Notes: a model not told the origin generated them from the sequence alone. A stretch of DNA of 64,000 nt from Acidisarcina polymorpha (GCF_003330725.1 NZ_CP030840.1:3596001-3660000); one strand, 5' to 3'. Shown: positions 37,026-46,959, numbered from the stretch's first letter. Translations and numbers: made by a program.

Positions 37026-37380
37026 CAGCCTACTACCTGGTGGGTAAAAAGAAGTCGTGCTTGTCGCTCTCATCCCAGAGTCGCGGAACGACCGGATTGG
37101 CAGGTGTATGAGTTGCCGACTACACAGACGAGTAGATTGCTCTCAATCGTCATTAATTGAGTTGGCGATGATGTTTATAGAAAGGGACGCTCGGGGTTTT
37201 GCGAGATGCTCTCTCGAAACCCCGAGGTCTTGTCACACTCGCCAATTCGGAACCCGCTCAGCCTACAAATCCTTTACAAGGATCATCGTCGCTAAGTGAA
37301 AGTACCTCCGAAGCGGCTGTCCACTGCTGTTTTGAGGACTCAATCCAATGGGACACTCGGCCGGAAATTGTCCTTTATCT
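37026..37380. other. Gap with a strong inverted repeat
   Basis: About 355 bp without a credible gene. The only structure is the inverted repeat at 37190-37226, described separately. Confidence 0.4.
37190..37226. repeat. Imperfect inverted repeat, about 17-base arms
   Basis: CTCGGGGTTTTGCGAGA (37190-37206) faces TCTCGAAACCCCGAG (ending at 37226). The outer 10 bp pair perfectly and the inner part pairs with one mismatch. There is no T-run on either side. It could be a protein-binding palindrome, an IS end or an RNA hairpin; it lies between two decayed genes. Confidence 0.5.
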
Positions 37381-37836
37381 CTAATCGCGCTCTACAAATT
37401 GCCTCCGTCCTGTCCGGGTGATGACGGCGCCCGAGTCCTGACAGATGGCTTGAAATCCGGTCCCGTCTGCATCAATCACGAAGTTGAAGTGAGAAGTGAT
37501 CCCGCCCCCAGTCTCGGTGAACTCGCCCGTGCAATCATCATTCACCGAATACGTGCCCGTTGCGGTCCCGGGGCCTACGTTGCCGTTTTGGCTCGTACTG
37601 AAAATGAAGGTAACGCTGCCATTGCCGTTGAAGTGTTGCACTCCAACCTCGGCATACGGCCCCCACGCTACGGGCGGGATCGGGGCAGCAACGAGCGCCC
37701 CGGTGGACGTATAAGCGAAGTGGTGGCTGGCCAGGGTGACGTCAGAGCAGGCAGCCTTCGCCGCGGGCGTAATACCCAGGACGAACGCGCCGCCTGCGGC
37801 GATGGTAAGGGCCTTTGCAATAATGCTGAGTTTCAT
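37381..37836 (-). CDS. Secreted hypothetical protein
   Basis: A 151-residue protein with a clear Sec signal peptide (LSIIAKALTIAAGGAFVLGITPAAKA, cut before Ala-Cys). The mature part is beta-rich: GTATGTYSVNDDCTGEF, then TGGGITSHFNFVIDADGTGFQAIC with two Cys likely forming a disulfide. This pattern (GTYTVN.DCTG...fviv..g.g) is common in secreted Acidobacteriota proteins of unknown function. The ATG at 37836 follows AGGAGATCATC, so it is preferred over 37857. It is divergent from the sigma-factor gene. Confidence 0.78.
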   Translation of the reverse strand: MKLSIIAKALTIAAGGAFVLGITPAAKAACSDVTLASHHFAYTSTGALVAAPIPPVAWGPYAEVGVQHFNGNGSVTFIFSTSQNGNVGPGTATGTYSVNDDCTGEFTETGGGITSHFNFVIDADGTGFQAICQDSGAVITRTGRRQFVERD

Positions 37837-37964
37837 GATGATCTCCTTTGAATTCATAAAATTCCGTGGAATCAGATATCAGACCGTTCGGCCGGCCTGA
37901 TCTCCTCTTCACTGGTACAGGCGGAATTGGGCGGCACGAACGGCCACGTTTTGATATATTTTTT

Positions 37965-38606
37965 GTGCCCGCAGGGAAAGGGCCATCCATCGACGCACCT
38001 TCCGCAGAGATCACCCAGCTGCTAAAGGCCTGGGGCAGTGGTGATAAAGCAGCACTCGGCCAATTGGTCGAGCACGTTTATCCCGAATTGCGCCGCATGG
38101 CCCACCGCTATATGAAGAACGAGTGCCGCGGCCACACCCTGCAGTCCACCGCAATCGTCCACGAGCTCTACCTTCGCCTGATCGATGTGACCAGGGTCGA
38201 TTGGCAGGCGCGCGCCCAGTTCTTTGCAATAACGGCGCAGATGATGCGACGCATTCTGGTTGACGCGGCCCGAGCCCGAGGTTCTCTGAAGCGCGGCGGC
38301 ATAGTGGTTAGAGTCAACCTCGATGAGACGGCTGTCTTGTCGCCGGCTTTGGACCGGTCGATCCTTGACTTGGACGAAGCATTGACAACCTTCTCGCTGT
38401 CGGCTCCTCGGCAGGCCAGGGTTGTCGAGCTGCGTTACTTTGGCGGATTGACCGAAGAGGAAATTGCTACGGCTCTCATCATCTCTCCGCGTACGGTCAG
38501 GCGAGATTGGGATTTCGCCAAGGCGTGGCTGCTTCGAGAGTTAAGCCATACTGTAAGTGACGATAAGAACTCCGGACATGACCCAGGAGCGCTTCCGGAA
38601 GATTGA
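37965..38606 (+). CDS. ECF-type RNA polymerase sigma factor (Sig-70_X6-like)
   Basis: A 213-residue sigma factor when started at GTG 37965; an upstream ATG at 37866 in frame is possible but adds unrelated sequence. Region 2 shows LVEHVYPELRRMAHRYM and then TLQSTAIVHELYLRLI, the special form seen in ECF groups of Acidobacteriota and Planctomycetes. Region 4 shows LRYFGGLTEEEIATALIISPRTVRRDWDFAKAWLL with its helix-turn-helix. These factors are typically paired with a Ser/Thr kinase rather than an anti-sigma protein. Here the kinase gene overlaps the sigma gene by 29 bp, a direct sign of such a pair. AT-rich DNA (TTGATATATTTTTT) precedes the start. Confidence 0.88.
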   Translation: MPAGKGPSIDAPSAEITQLLKAWGSGDKAALGQLVEHVYPELRRMAHRYMKNECRGHTLQSTAIVHELYLRLIDVTRVDWQARAQFFAITAQMMRRILVDAARARGSLKRGGIVVRVNLDETAVLSPALDRSILDLDEALTTFSLSAPRQARVVELRYFGGLTEEEIATALIISPRTVRRDWDFAKAWLLRELSHTVSDDKNSGHDPGALPED

Positions 38607-41310
38607 AGAGCTGTACCACGCCTGTCGCGAGGCATCCGCGGACAAGCGCGCTGCGCTGTTAGCGCAGGCAGACTCCGAAGTGCGCCACGAAGTTGAATCG
38701 CTTCTCGTCGAGCGAACCGATCACGATTTCTTCGACCGGCCCGCCATTCATAACCCCCTGCAACTGCCAAATGAATCAACCGTCGCCCAATTGACATCCG
38801 GCGCCACCCTCGGGCCATACCGCATAGAGAGCAAACTCGGCGAGGGGGGCATGGGGCAGGTCTTCCGCGCGGTAGACACGCGCTTAGGCCGCTCCGTGGC
38901 GATCAAGATCAGTCATGGAGAGTTTAGCGCTCGCTTCGATCGCGAAGCGCGCGCCATTTCATCGCTCAATCACCCCAATATCTGCACGGTGCATGACGTC
39001 GGCCCTAACTATCTGGTGATGGAATTGGTAGAGGGCGAAACGCTTGCAGAGCGGCTGAAACAGGGTCCCATGCCCATCGAAATGGTGTTGCGCTACGGAG
39101 GGCAGATTGCTGCGGCGTTGGCGGAAGCGCATGGTAAGGGCGTCGTGCATCGCGATCTCAAGCCGGGAAACATCATGATCGCGAAATCCGGAGTGAAGGT
39201 CCTGGATTTTGGCCTGGCGAAGTCAGGCCACGACGAAACGCTCACTGCGAGCCACATGGTGATGGGTACGCCCGCCTATATGTCGCCCGAACAAAGGCAA
39301 GGCCAAACCGCCGATGCGCGCTCCGACATCTACTCATTCGGCCGTGTTCTCTACGAAATGCTGACTGGCACGCGAGTCGGGTCGGTGCGAAGACCTATTC
39401 CGTCAACAAAAATGGAAAAGATAGTAAGCCGGTGTCTTGAGGAAAATCCAGAACGTCGATGGCAATCCGCCGCCGAGTTGGAGGCAAGTCTCGCGGACGT
39501 GACCGCCTCAGGCAGCCGCGGGAGGAGCGCCCTTGCCGCCGGGAGTGGTGTGAGGAGTTTGTCCGCCGCCTGGTTCTACGCGGGGTTGGCATTAGTGGTA
39601 GGCGCTATCACTTGCGGCGTGTATCTATATTCGACCCGTAAATCATCCGCACCGATGGCGACTCAGGATGCGTGGACGCCGCTCACCGACCTCGCGGATT
39701 CAGCCGTTTCTCCGGCAATCTCTCCGGACGGGCGAATGCTCGCGTTTGTTCGCGGCTCCAACACTTTCTACGGAGAGGGGCAGGTTTATGTCGAGCTTCT
39801 GCCCGGCGGCGAACCCGTCCAATTGACACACGACGGCGTGGAAAAGATGAGTCCGGAGTTTTCTCCTGACGGCTCGCGCATCGCGTATACAACGGTGCCC
39901 GGTTTTTGGGACACCTGGGTCGTGCCAGTTCTGGGAGGCGAGCCTCGACTCATGTTGGGCAATGCCGAGGGCCTGACCTGGATCGACACGAAGAACATTC
40001 TTTTCTCCGAACTGAAGAAAGGGCTGCACATGGTGCTGGTCACAGCCGGCGAAAATCGTGAGAACAGCCGAGATATCTATGTGCCGCCCCGGGAGAGAGG
40101 CATGGCCCACCGCTCGGCAATCTCTCCGGACCACAAGTGGGTGCTTCTCACCGAGATGGACAACGGCGGGTGGCTTCCCTGTCGTCTGGTGCCTTTCGAC
40201 GGCACTTCGCCGGGGCGGACTGTGGGCCCGACAAAGGGTGGGTGCACGTACGTGGGGTGGTCTCCGGATGGGGGCTGGATGTACTTCAGCTCCGATGCCG
40301 GCGGCCACTTTCACATCTGGCGGCAGCGGTTTCCCGGCGGCACGCCTCAGCAGGTTACCTCAGGGGCGACGGAGGAGGAAGGCATTGCTATGGCTCCAGA
40401 CGGAGGATCGCTGATCACATCCGTAGGGCTGGTGCAAAGTACGATCATGCTCCATGATTCGAAAGGAGAACGGCAGCTTTCGTCAGCAAATTACGCGGTG
40501 AAACCCCGATTCTCGGCCGACGGGAAATATATCTTCTACCTGGTTCCTCCGCCCGGAACCTCCGGGCAACTGTTCGGGAGTGGGGAGCTCTTTCGTGTAG
40601 GTCTGGAAACCGGCGAAAGTCAGCATCTGCTGCCCGGTTTTTTGATGAACGGATATGCCCTGTTTCCCGACGGAAAGCGAGTCGTGTTTTCCGCAGCCGA
40701 CCCAAAGGTCCACTCCCGCCTTTGGATTGCCGATTTAGATCTTCGTTCTTCGCCTCGGCAGTTCCCCTCAACCGTCGACGAAGATTCGCCTGAGGTCGAC
40801 CAGAACGGCAACATTTACTTCCGTGCCGCGGAAGGCGGGTCGAATTTCCTCTATCAAATGAAAGAGGACGGAAGCGACCGCCTAAAAGCACTCCCTTCGT
40901 CAATCCTCGAATTCGAGAGCGTTTCGCCCGACGGTCGCTGGGCCGTCGTTGGCGCGTCATCCCAGCATCAGGACCCTCCGTTCGCAAACCTAACAGCATT
41001 CCCGCTTGGCGGGGCAACTCCAGTAATTATCTGCCGGGAGCATTGCGAGGCGAGGTGGGGTGATCAAGGGAAAACCTTTGCGGTATTCCTCAATGACAGA
41101 GAAGCCGGCAAGACTGTTATTTTCCAGCTTGATGCCGAAGATAGTCTCCCCTCGCTGCCACCTGACGGAGTGGGTTCAGTTGATCATCCCGAGACCCTGA
41201 AGGGCACCAAAGTTATCAATAAGATGGTTATTCCAGGGCCGAATCCAGGACAATATGCGTACCTGCTCCGAAGCGTGCATAGAAATCTTTACCGCATTCC
41301 ACTGCCTTAG
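38578..41310 (+). CDS. Membrane Ser/Thr protein kinase with TolB/WD40-like sensor
   Basis: A 910-residue Hanks-type kinase. Residues 1-80 form a helical leader common to this group (TQERFRKIEELYHACREAS). The kinase domain has the glycine loop LGEGGMGQVFRA, Lys110 (VAIKIS), the catalytic loop HRDLKPGN (Asp193) and DFG Asp210, then GTPAYMSPEQ. A single membrane helix (FYAGLALVVGAITCGVYLY, about 330) separates it from a periplasmic-side beta-propeller with SPDGR-type repeats (AISPDGRMLAFV, EFSPDGSRIAYT, RFSADGKYIFYL). So it is a transmembrane sensor kinase. It overlaps the ECF sigma gene and probably controls it by phosphorylation (established for related pairs, inference here). Confidence 0.92.
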   Translation: MTQERFRKIEELYHACREASADKRAALLAQADSEVRHEVESLLVERTDHDFFDRPAIHNPLQLPNESTVAQLTSGATLGPYRIESKLGEGGMGQVFRAVDTRLGRSVAIKISHGEFSARFDREARAISSLNHPNICTVHDVGPNYLVMELVEGETLAERLKQGPMPIEMVLRYGGQIAAALAEAHGKGVVHRDLKPGNIMIAKSGVKVLDFGLAKSGHDETLTASHMVMGTPAYMSPEQRQGQTADARSDIYSFGRVLYEMLTGTRVGSVRRPIPSTKMEKIVSRCLEENPERRWQSAAELEASLADVTASGSRGRSALAAGSGVRSLSAAWFYAGLALVVGAITCGVYLYSTRKSSAPMATQDAWTPLTDLADSAVSPAISPDGRMLAFVRGSNTFYGEGQVYVELLPGGEPVQLTHDGVEKMSPEFSPDGSRIAYTTVPGFWDTWVVPVLGGEPRLMLGNAEGLTWIDTKNILFSELKKGLHMVLVTAGENRENSRDIYVPPRERGMAHRSAISPDHKWVLLTEMDNGGWLPCRLVPFDGTSPGRTVGPTKGGCTYVGWSPDGGWMYFSSDAGGHFHIWRQRFPGGTPQQVTSGATEEEGIAMAPDGGSLITSVGLVQSTIMLHDSKGERQLSSANYAVKPRFSADGKYIFYLVPPPGTSGQLFGSGELFRVGLETGESQHLLPGFLMNGYALFPDGKRVVFSAADPKVHSRLWIADLDLRSSPRQFPSTVDEDSPEVDQNGNIYFRAAEGGSNFLYQMKEDGSDRLKALPSSILEFESVSPDGRWAVVGASSQHQDPPFANLTAFPLGGATPVIICREHCEARWGDQGKTFAVFLNDREAGKTVIFQLDAEDSLPSLPPDGVGSVDHPETLKGTKVINKMVIPGPNPGQYAYLLRSVHRNLYRIPLP

Positions 41311-41843
41311 TCATGGCGGAAATATAAGCAACATCAGACGAGCCGGAAAAGCGCCGATCCGAAAGTTTCATCTGGGAGCAGGCGAAGGCCGAGTGTTCGA
41401 GACCGAACTACCGCGGTTAGTCTTCGACGCAATATCGGTTAGCGATACTGGCCGATGCCTTCATTGAGCCGTCCAGATCGGCCTAAGTTCTGCCATGTTG
41501 CCGATAAACGTCATACTCTATCGGAGCTGCTCCGCGGGCGCGAGTGTGTGGTGTAGCAGTGGCGTGAGAGGGGAGTAGGTCGGATAGAGCGGTTTGAAGG
41601 AAGGCGCTGGTGCGGTCGGGAGAGGATGTTGGCTATGGGTTTTTAATGCCTATGGGCTGGGTCGACGCGATGGATGAGGTCCGGCAAGTGGAGCGAAGCC
41701 TTCTCAGTAGCCACCCGCATTTGGATACGGGGAGGATGCAGCGGGGGTCGTAGAGCGAGTAAGAGGCGCTGTTTTGGGCCGTGAGACACACCTCCAGTAA
41801 GCATGCTGCGAAGCACACGATGATCGCCGCTTTGACCTGGCGG
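41311..41843. other. Gap, including the tail of an IS91-like element
   Basis: No credible gene. From about 41640 on, the minus strand continues beyond the transposase stop with an open but unfamiliar frame (VKAAIIVCFAACLLEVCL and onward), which may be the non-coding tail of the IS. The first half (41311-41600) shows nothing recognisable. Confidence 0.4.
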
Positions 41844-42582
41844 CTAGGAAGAGTCAAGCTGATATGCCTCCTTTGCTTCCGCGAAGAATATCTGTGCGGC
41901 CGAGAGCCGTGCGACAAGGTGCATGCGTCCATGACAGTGCGGACACTCCCATTGTGTGGGCCTTGCGATAACAGGCGTTTCAGTTGGAGGAGGCTGGTTG
42001 AGCAGAGCGCGGCAGAGTGGCAGTATGCGGGCTCGTCTTCGGTTGGCGAGGAAGCCGAAGTAGCGGATGCGGGGAAAGCCTCTGGGCAGGACATGCTGTA
42101 CGAAGCGGCGCAGAAACTCTGCGGAAGCCAGTATCATCGCTGTCGATGTCCTCGACCTTGATCCGCGCCGCTTCGGTCCTGCGTACTCCAGTGGCATAGA
42201 GCAGCACAAGGATCATGCGGTACAAACGGTCGGGCGCGGCTTCGATCAGCCGCACGACTTCCTCCTGGCTAAGCACGGTCGGCAGCTTGTGTGGCACCTT
42301 GGGGAAGATGAGATCGTCGAAGGCCAGATCACGCCGCTTCAGTGTGCGCTTGTATAGGAACCGCAGTGCCGAGACGCGCATCTCGACGGTGCTGGGCTCA
42401 AGCCTCTTCTCCTGCAGCAGGTATCGCTGATAACGCCGCAGGTGCTCAGCGCCCAGTTGCTCCGGCGAGCAATGGAAATGTTCGGCAAACTGTCGCACCG
42501 CACCGAGGTAGCCGCGGATCGTAGAAGGTGAATAGTTGCGCCGCTCAAGCTCGTGCAGCATGCGCTCGCGAAGTTGGGTCAT
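41844..42582 (-). mobile_element. Tyrosine recombinase fused by deletion to an IS91-like transposase end
   Basis: From the ATG at 42582 (behind GGAAGGAG) the minus strand encodes a tyrosine recombinase: MLHELERRNYSPSTIRGYL, LGAEHLRRYQRYLL, LPTVLSQEEVVRLIEA, then ILVLLYATGVRRTEAARIKVEDID with the first catalytic Arg. Right after that, near 42130, it breaks off. The remaining frame (AEFLRRFVQHVLPRGFPRIRYFGFLANRRR, then CPHCHGRMHLVARLS) is the C-terminus of an IS91-type transposase of the kind usually encoded directly downstream of such recombinases. So a deletion removed the recombinase C-terminus and most of the transposase. The element is dead. Confidence 0.85.
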
Positions 42583-42989
42583 AAACAATCTCCTTCCTAT
42601 GACCCCTCACCCTAACCCTGCAGGACTCCCTTCGCTACACCACGACTCTCAGTCCGCCGCGCCAGCGGCTTCGTTCAAACCGGCTAATCGGACAAAAGCT
42701 ATTCTGCTCATTTGGTGCACGATCGCCAAAGCACTCATCGACAATAATCACGACGAACACTTCCTTGGGGCGGAGAGGTGGAGGCAGCGAGCGGAAAAGA
42801 CATGATGCGTCTGTCTGAATGCGGTTGCAGAGCTGGGCTGTCCGTTTGGTCAGGCTCTCTGGCAAGTCCGATGACGATTACGACAACTAGCTCTGAAACA
42901 CGATGCCACATATCTCTAAGTGACAGGCCATTTACATTGGGGGTGGTTGGGGCAGTGTTCGCGCACCGCCCCCTTTGGCCAACTGCTGA
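42583..42989. other. Gap without recognisable genes
   Basis: About 400 bp between the recombinase start and the SSB fragment. It probably contains the promoter end of the IS91-like element; the translations have no family character. Confidence 0.4.
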
Positions 42990-43181
42990 TTACACGTAGG
43001 TTACCGTGACGTCCTGTGATGTCGCGTCGTCTTCCGGATCTTCGGCCTTGGCCACGCGTTCGATCTGCGAAGCATAGACCTCATACCGAACGAGCTTGAG
43101 GGTTTCGCCGCCAATGGTTTTCTCCCATTTGCTGGTTCGCAACTCGCCTTCGAGGTATACGCGATCGCCCTTAAGGATCAT
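42990..43181 (-). pseudogene. C-terminal half of a single-stranded DNA-binding protein
   Basis: The 63-codon minus frame reads LKGDRVYLEGELRTSKWEKT, then RYEVYASQIERV and a short acidic tail. This is the second half of an SSB OB fold (family pattern LkKGd.VyvEGrLrtr.we...Gv.ry.tEv.a..i). The first 55 or so residues with the DNA-binding aromatic strand are missing and not found in any frame upstream. The natural tip DDDIPF is also replaced by TVTYV. A fragment, possibly left by an integrated element. Confidence 0.75.
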
Positions 43182-43324
43182 GCGGTCATCTTCTGCTATT
43201 AGGTACCAAGCGACGCTATTCGCGCGGAGACGCCAGGAATGATACTGGGCGCTTCGTCATGTGCCTTTTTTACTCACAACGGCCGCTAGATTGGCGAAGG
43301 CTATAGTCCGCTCGTTCTCCCGAG

Positions 43325-43792
43325 CTATGAGGGCAGGCCGTTCTTTGAACTTACGGGATTGTCGATAACGATAGGAGAGGGATGGCTCTTCTCAGTGGTA
43401 GGAGAGGTCTGCTCGGCAATGGAAAGATTCTCCGCCTTGATCTCAAGCCGCAGGCGATTGAATGCGCTCATGTATACGTTACCCATCCACACAAGCGCAA
43501 ACTCCGAGATCAGGAAGCCCCGCCATCCCTGGTAAAGCATCTGAAAATGGGTGAAGAAGAGGAACAGCGCCGTCACATAGTGACTAAAGCAATACTCACA
43601 TGTGAAGAGGTAAAAGAATTTGCGCTGGTAGAGCGGTTTGCAGTTTTGGCTTCTGTCCTTGCAGTATTCCCTTGGCTCGCGAAATACCTCCTCGTGGGTG
43701 ATCGTCCATGAGACGCAAGCGACCGGAAGCCCGAGCAATATAAGAACGCCGAATTGGTGCGACAGCTGGTCATTAAGAACAAGCGGGTTCAT
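43325..43792 (-). CDS. Membrane protein of unknown function
   Basis: A 155-residue protein with a strong start (GGAGGGCACACC before ATG). It has a first membrane segment (FGVLILLGLPVACVSWTI), a charged loop with Cys (REPREYCKDRSQNCKPLY), then FTCEYCFSHYVTALFLF and FALVWMGNVYMSAFNRL. The CEYC pair and the EYCKDR motif are conserved in a family I have seen next to various chromosomal genes, without assigned function. It looks intact, with about three membrane helices and a polar C-terminal tail. Its neighbours are fragments. Confidence 0.7.
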   Translation of the reverse strand: MNPLVLNDQLSHQFGVLILLGLPVACVSWTITHEEVFREPREYCKDRSQNCKPLYQRKFFYLFTCEYCFSHYVTALFLFFTHFQMLYQGWRGFLISEFALVWMGNVYMSAFNRLRLEIKAENLSIAEQTSPTTEKSHPSPIVIDNPVSSKNGLPS

Positions 43793-44172
43793 GGTGTGCC
43801 CTCCTACCCTCTGCCTTGCAAAGGCTTCGAAATGGCGCCGATGACAGCCCCCGGCGAGAAGGTGGTAAGGGCCGGAACTATGGCCCTGCCGGAAGGTCGC
43901 CCAGGCGGATCGCTGTGCTCCGTTCGGCTCCGAGTCCTTTGGCTTCCAGGAGTATCAGAAGCTTTTCAGAGCGTAGAAACAAATGGCTTCTTCTTAAGAA
44001 GAATTGCGGGATTTCGGTCGCCCGGCCAACTACGACACTTTCGGAGGTGAGTGAAGCATGCGTAGCTAGTAGCGCCCAATACTCAGTCTGATGCGGATTC
44101 TTGAGTCGCAGTGAGAAATCTGCGCGTTGATCTACAGCTTGTGTTTCATCCAGCTGATCTGGGTGGCGCAGC

Positions 44173-44331
44173 CACGTTTCACACAGAGATCGCTCAAGAG
44201 TCCACGCGCCAGGATTATCTGCACTAGGTCGAGCACATGCGGGAGCGGGTCGCACGCCTGGAACAAGCCATCATGGAAGCGGTGAAGCTGGCATCGCCCG
44301 CGCTGCAACAAGTCATCAACGATTTACGACC
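44173..44331 (+). mobile_element. IS110-family transposase scrap
   Basis: The frame reads FHTEIAQESTRQDYLH-stop-VEHMRERVARLEQAIMEAVKLASPALQQVINDL, shown here in pieces (AQESTRQDYLH, then VEHMRERVARLEQAI). It corresponds to the linker before the C-terminal IS110 domain and overlaps the segment preserved at 36074. It contains an in-frame TAG and ends abruptly at 44331. About 50 codons of the element remain. Confidence 0.75.
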
Positions 44332-44497
44332 AACTCACCGGCTGACGACTACTTCGCGGCTCGTGACAGCAATGTTAGGTTTCATGTTGTCGGTAGCACA
44401 CTTGAACTCAATAGTCCTTCCGCCACTTCGAATTTCGCTCAGTATCCCTTGCGTGAGTGGCGCGCATCCCACCCTTGCGCGGTGGTAAGAAAGTCCT

Positions 44498-46636
44498 ATG
44501 ATCACGTTCAAAGATAAGCTTCCAGGGCGGCACTGGCTGATGCTAGCATTGGCCGTACTTTTATTTGGTCTCGTAGCTATATTTGTCGACCTGAAGCCGC
44601 AGGTGACCGAGAACTTCTTTTTCTCTCCGAGTGATTCCGAATATAAAGAGTCGGCAAGGATTGATAAGATATTTCCTTCCGGCAGCCAGCTGATCGTTAG
44701 CGTAGCCGCGTCGAGTGTTTCTTCGCAGCACTACCTTCAGCGGCTGGCACAGTTGACGCGGCAATTGCAGGCGGTTGAAACAGTTAATGGTGCCGCAAGC
44801 CTGACTGACGGACCGAAAGACTTTGCGGATGCGGAAAAGAGCCCCTTTTGGAAGCGATTGTTGATTGCGGAGAATGGGCGCTCCAGCAACGTGGTCCTTT
44901 TTGCTTCCAACAGAGACGGCGAGGGACTGATCCGCCGGGTCGAAGCGATCGTGGACAAATTCAATGCAAAGGATTTTCGCATTAATATTGCCGGGGCCCA
45001 GTATGTGGCCGAGATGATCCGACGAAGTCTGAAGCATGATTTCCGTGTCTTTAGCCTTACGTCTGTGCTCCTGTTCGGAGCGGCAGCTTGGCTTCTCTTT
45101 CGATCGTTGAAGCTCACTCTTGGAATTCTCGTGACGTGTACCAGCGCCGTGCTGGCGACGCTGCTCGTCCAATCGGCAGTGGGCGAAAAAATCGGGATCC
45201 TGACTGCAAACTTGGGAACAATTGTCTTTGTCGTGACCTTGTCTCACCTGGTTTATATGACGTTCAACTGGCAGACACTTGCGCGTCAGGGAGATGAGGA
45301 GGAGGTTGATTCGCGCAGCCTGAGTGCGAAGGCGTGGCGTATGACGTTGCCAGCCTCGTTCTGGTCGATGGTGTGTGCATCGCTTGGGTTCGGAAGTCTG
45401 TTGCTGGTGCCGGCCAAACCATTGCGTGAGCTAGGCTACGGCGGCGTGGAGGGAACGGTGATCGCGCTCTGTTGCGCATACCTAATGTACCCGTCATTTT
45501 TGGAGTGGGCACGGCCCAAAAAGACACAAACACTGCCTGATGAACGCTGGTCTAAATTTTGGACTAGGAAGTTTGCCTGGCCTTCCGTGGCTATCCTGTT
45601 GGTCAGCGTCGGCTTGAGTTTTGGCATATCGCGGCTAAATACCGACCCCAGCCTGCTTGATTACTTCAAGAAAGGCAGGGAACCGCGAGACGGACTTCTA
45701 TATGTCGACCGCAACGGGGGGTCGAATCCGCTGACCCTGGTGATCGCCGCAGCGAATGGCGACAAGCTGGATACGAAAGAAGAGTACGACAAGATGTGGA
45801 ATCTGCAGGAGGCGCTCGAAGAGCACAAGGGAGTAGGAACCGTGCTCTCGCTGCCAGTATTGATGGACGAGGGGCATCGTCAGCCGTTTGCCTTCCTTTT
45901 CGGTTGGGACCGCCTGCTAAAAATCATGAGCGAAGCGAAGCACGATAGGATCGCGAGCACCTTCGTATCGAAAGATCGTAAGCTGGCGGCCTTCTATCTG
46001 CGCATGGACGAGCAAAGGCGGGACAAGCCGCGAGTTGAGGTTGTGAACGATCTAAAATCGATTGTTCGGAAGCAAGGCTTCACACCCTATCTCGTTGGGG
46101 GCGTGTATCAGTTGCAGGGAGCGCTGGCGAAGCTGGTAGCGTCAAGCCTCAGAACTGGCCTGATTTGGTTACTAGTATTTTTTACGGGCGTGGCCTTGAT
46201 CGTCGGCCGGAATATCCGGGTAGCGATCGCCATGATTTTCAGCCTCAGCTTGGTGCCCATCTGGATGCTGGGTGGTATTGGTTTGCTTCGTATTCCCGTT
46301 GATATCATCTCCGCGCCCGCTACCAACGTCTGCATTGGAATGGCGATCGATTCGATGGTTCACCTGGTGTTTGGGGTGAAGCGTGCGCAGCGCGATGGCA
46401 AAGAGGGCTGGAGCGCGTGGGCAGCAGGCCGTCGTGAGCAATGGCGCGGCATCGTCTATTCAGATGTCATCATCGCGGCCGGCTTTGCCATCTTTGCCCT
46501 CTCGAATTTTCCTCCTACACAGAGGTTCGGCCTCGTAGTCGTTGCCGGAACGGTCATAGACATTCTCGCTAATCTCTTTTTGCTGCCGCTGTTGGGGGAC
46601 GCCGATTTGAAAACACGGCATAGCGTTGCAAAATGA
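44498..46636 (+). CDS. RND-superfamily (MMPL/SSD-type) exporter
   Basis: A 712-residue permease. An N-terminal helix (HWLMLALAVLLFGLVAIFV) is followed by a periplasmic loop (about 45-175), then a cluster of helices with the sterol-sensing-like segment (VFSLTSVLLFGAAAWLLF, LGTIVFVVTLSHLVYMTFNW). A second helix and loop (about 365-545) and a second cluster follow (LIWLLVFFTGVALIV, then CIGMAIDSMVHLVFGVKRA with the GMAID motif). The size and two-fold repeat fit HpnN/MmpL-like exporters of lipids or small molecules. No adaptor or outer-membrane partner is adjacent, so substrate and partners remain open. The gene appears intact. Confidence 0.85.
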   Translation: MITFKDKLPGRHWLMLALAVLLFGLVAIFVDLKPQVTENFFFSPSDSEYKESARIDKIFPSGSQLIVSVAASSVSSQHYLQRLAQLTRQLQAVETVNGAASLTDGPKDFADAEKSPFWKRLLIAENGRSSNVVLFASNRDGEGLIRRVEAIVDKFNAKDFRINIAGAQYVAEMIRRSLKHDFRVFSLTSVLLFGAAAWLLFRSLKLTLGILVTCTSAVLATLLVQSAVGEKIGILTANLGTIVFVVTLSHLVYMTFNWQTLARQGDEEEVDSRSLSAKAWRMTLPASFWSMVCASLGFGSLLLVPAKPLRELGYGGVEGTVIALCCAYLMYPSFLEWARPKKTQTLPDERWSKFWTRKFAWPSVAILLVSVGLSFGISRLNTDPSLLDYFKKGREPRDGLLYVDRNGGSNPLTLVIAAANGDKLDTKEEYDKMWNLQEALEEHKGVGTVLSLPVLMDEGHRQPFAFLFGWDRLLKIMSEAKHDRIASTFVSKDRKLAAFYLRMDEQRRDKPRVEVVNDLKSIVRKQGFTPYLVGGVYQLQGALAKLVASSLRTGLIWLLVFFTGVALIVGRNIRVAIAMIFSLSLVPIWMLGGIGLLRIPVDIISAPATNVCIGMAIDSMVHLVFGVKRAQRDGKEGWSAWAAGRREQWRGIVYSDVIIAAGFAIFALSNFPPTQRFGLVVVAGTVIDILANLFLLPLLGDADLKTRHSVAK

Positions 46637-46959
46637 ACTGTTTAGATTTTCGGCCCAGTCTCGCGAGAAAGGCCGCAACGTCAAACGACTAAAATTGCCA
46701 ACTTGCATAGGACCGACCCCTTCTTTCTCCGCGAGACGTTGATAAACTAGACCACGCCTTTGTCGCCCACTGACAGAGGTGGGCGGAAAAAGACGGCTAG
46801 GCCATTTGCCTAAGGTTTGGGCGCTTGCGATGCCTTGGCTCTCGAATAGAAAGAAGCTCCGTTCCCGCTCCGCTTGATGACGGCTGGCCCACTTGAGTTG
46901 GCTAAGCCGCGGGCGAATGGCCGCCCTGTAAGCGGCATACCAAACCCCTAGCTCGAAAG
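46637..46959. other. Gap with a short hairpin
   Basis: About 320 bp between the exporter and a broken secreted-protein gene. It holds a perfect 7-bp stem, CGCCCAC (46764-46770) with GTGGGCG (46779-46785), without a T-run. Nothing else is recognisable. Confidence 0.4.

Noticed and set aside
39700-40314. 204-codon minus frame inside the kinase gene
   Set aside because: Antisense shadow of the propeller part of the kinase.
43878-44255. 125-codon minus frame upstream of the exporter
   Set aside because: It overlaps the IS110 scrap on the plus strand, has no ribosome site and no family pattern; too uncertain to list as a gene.
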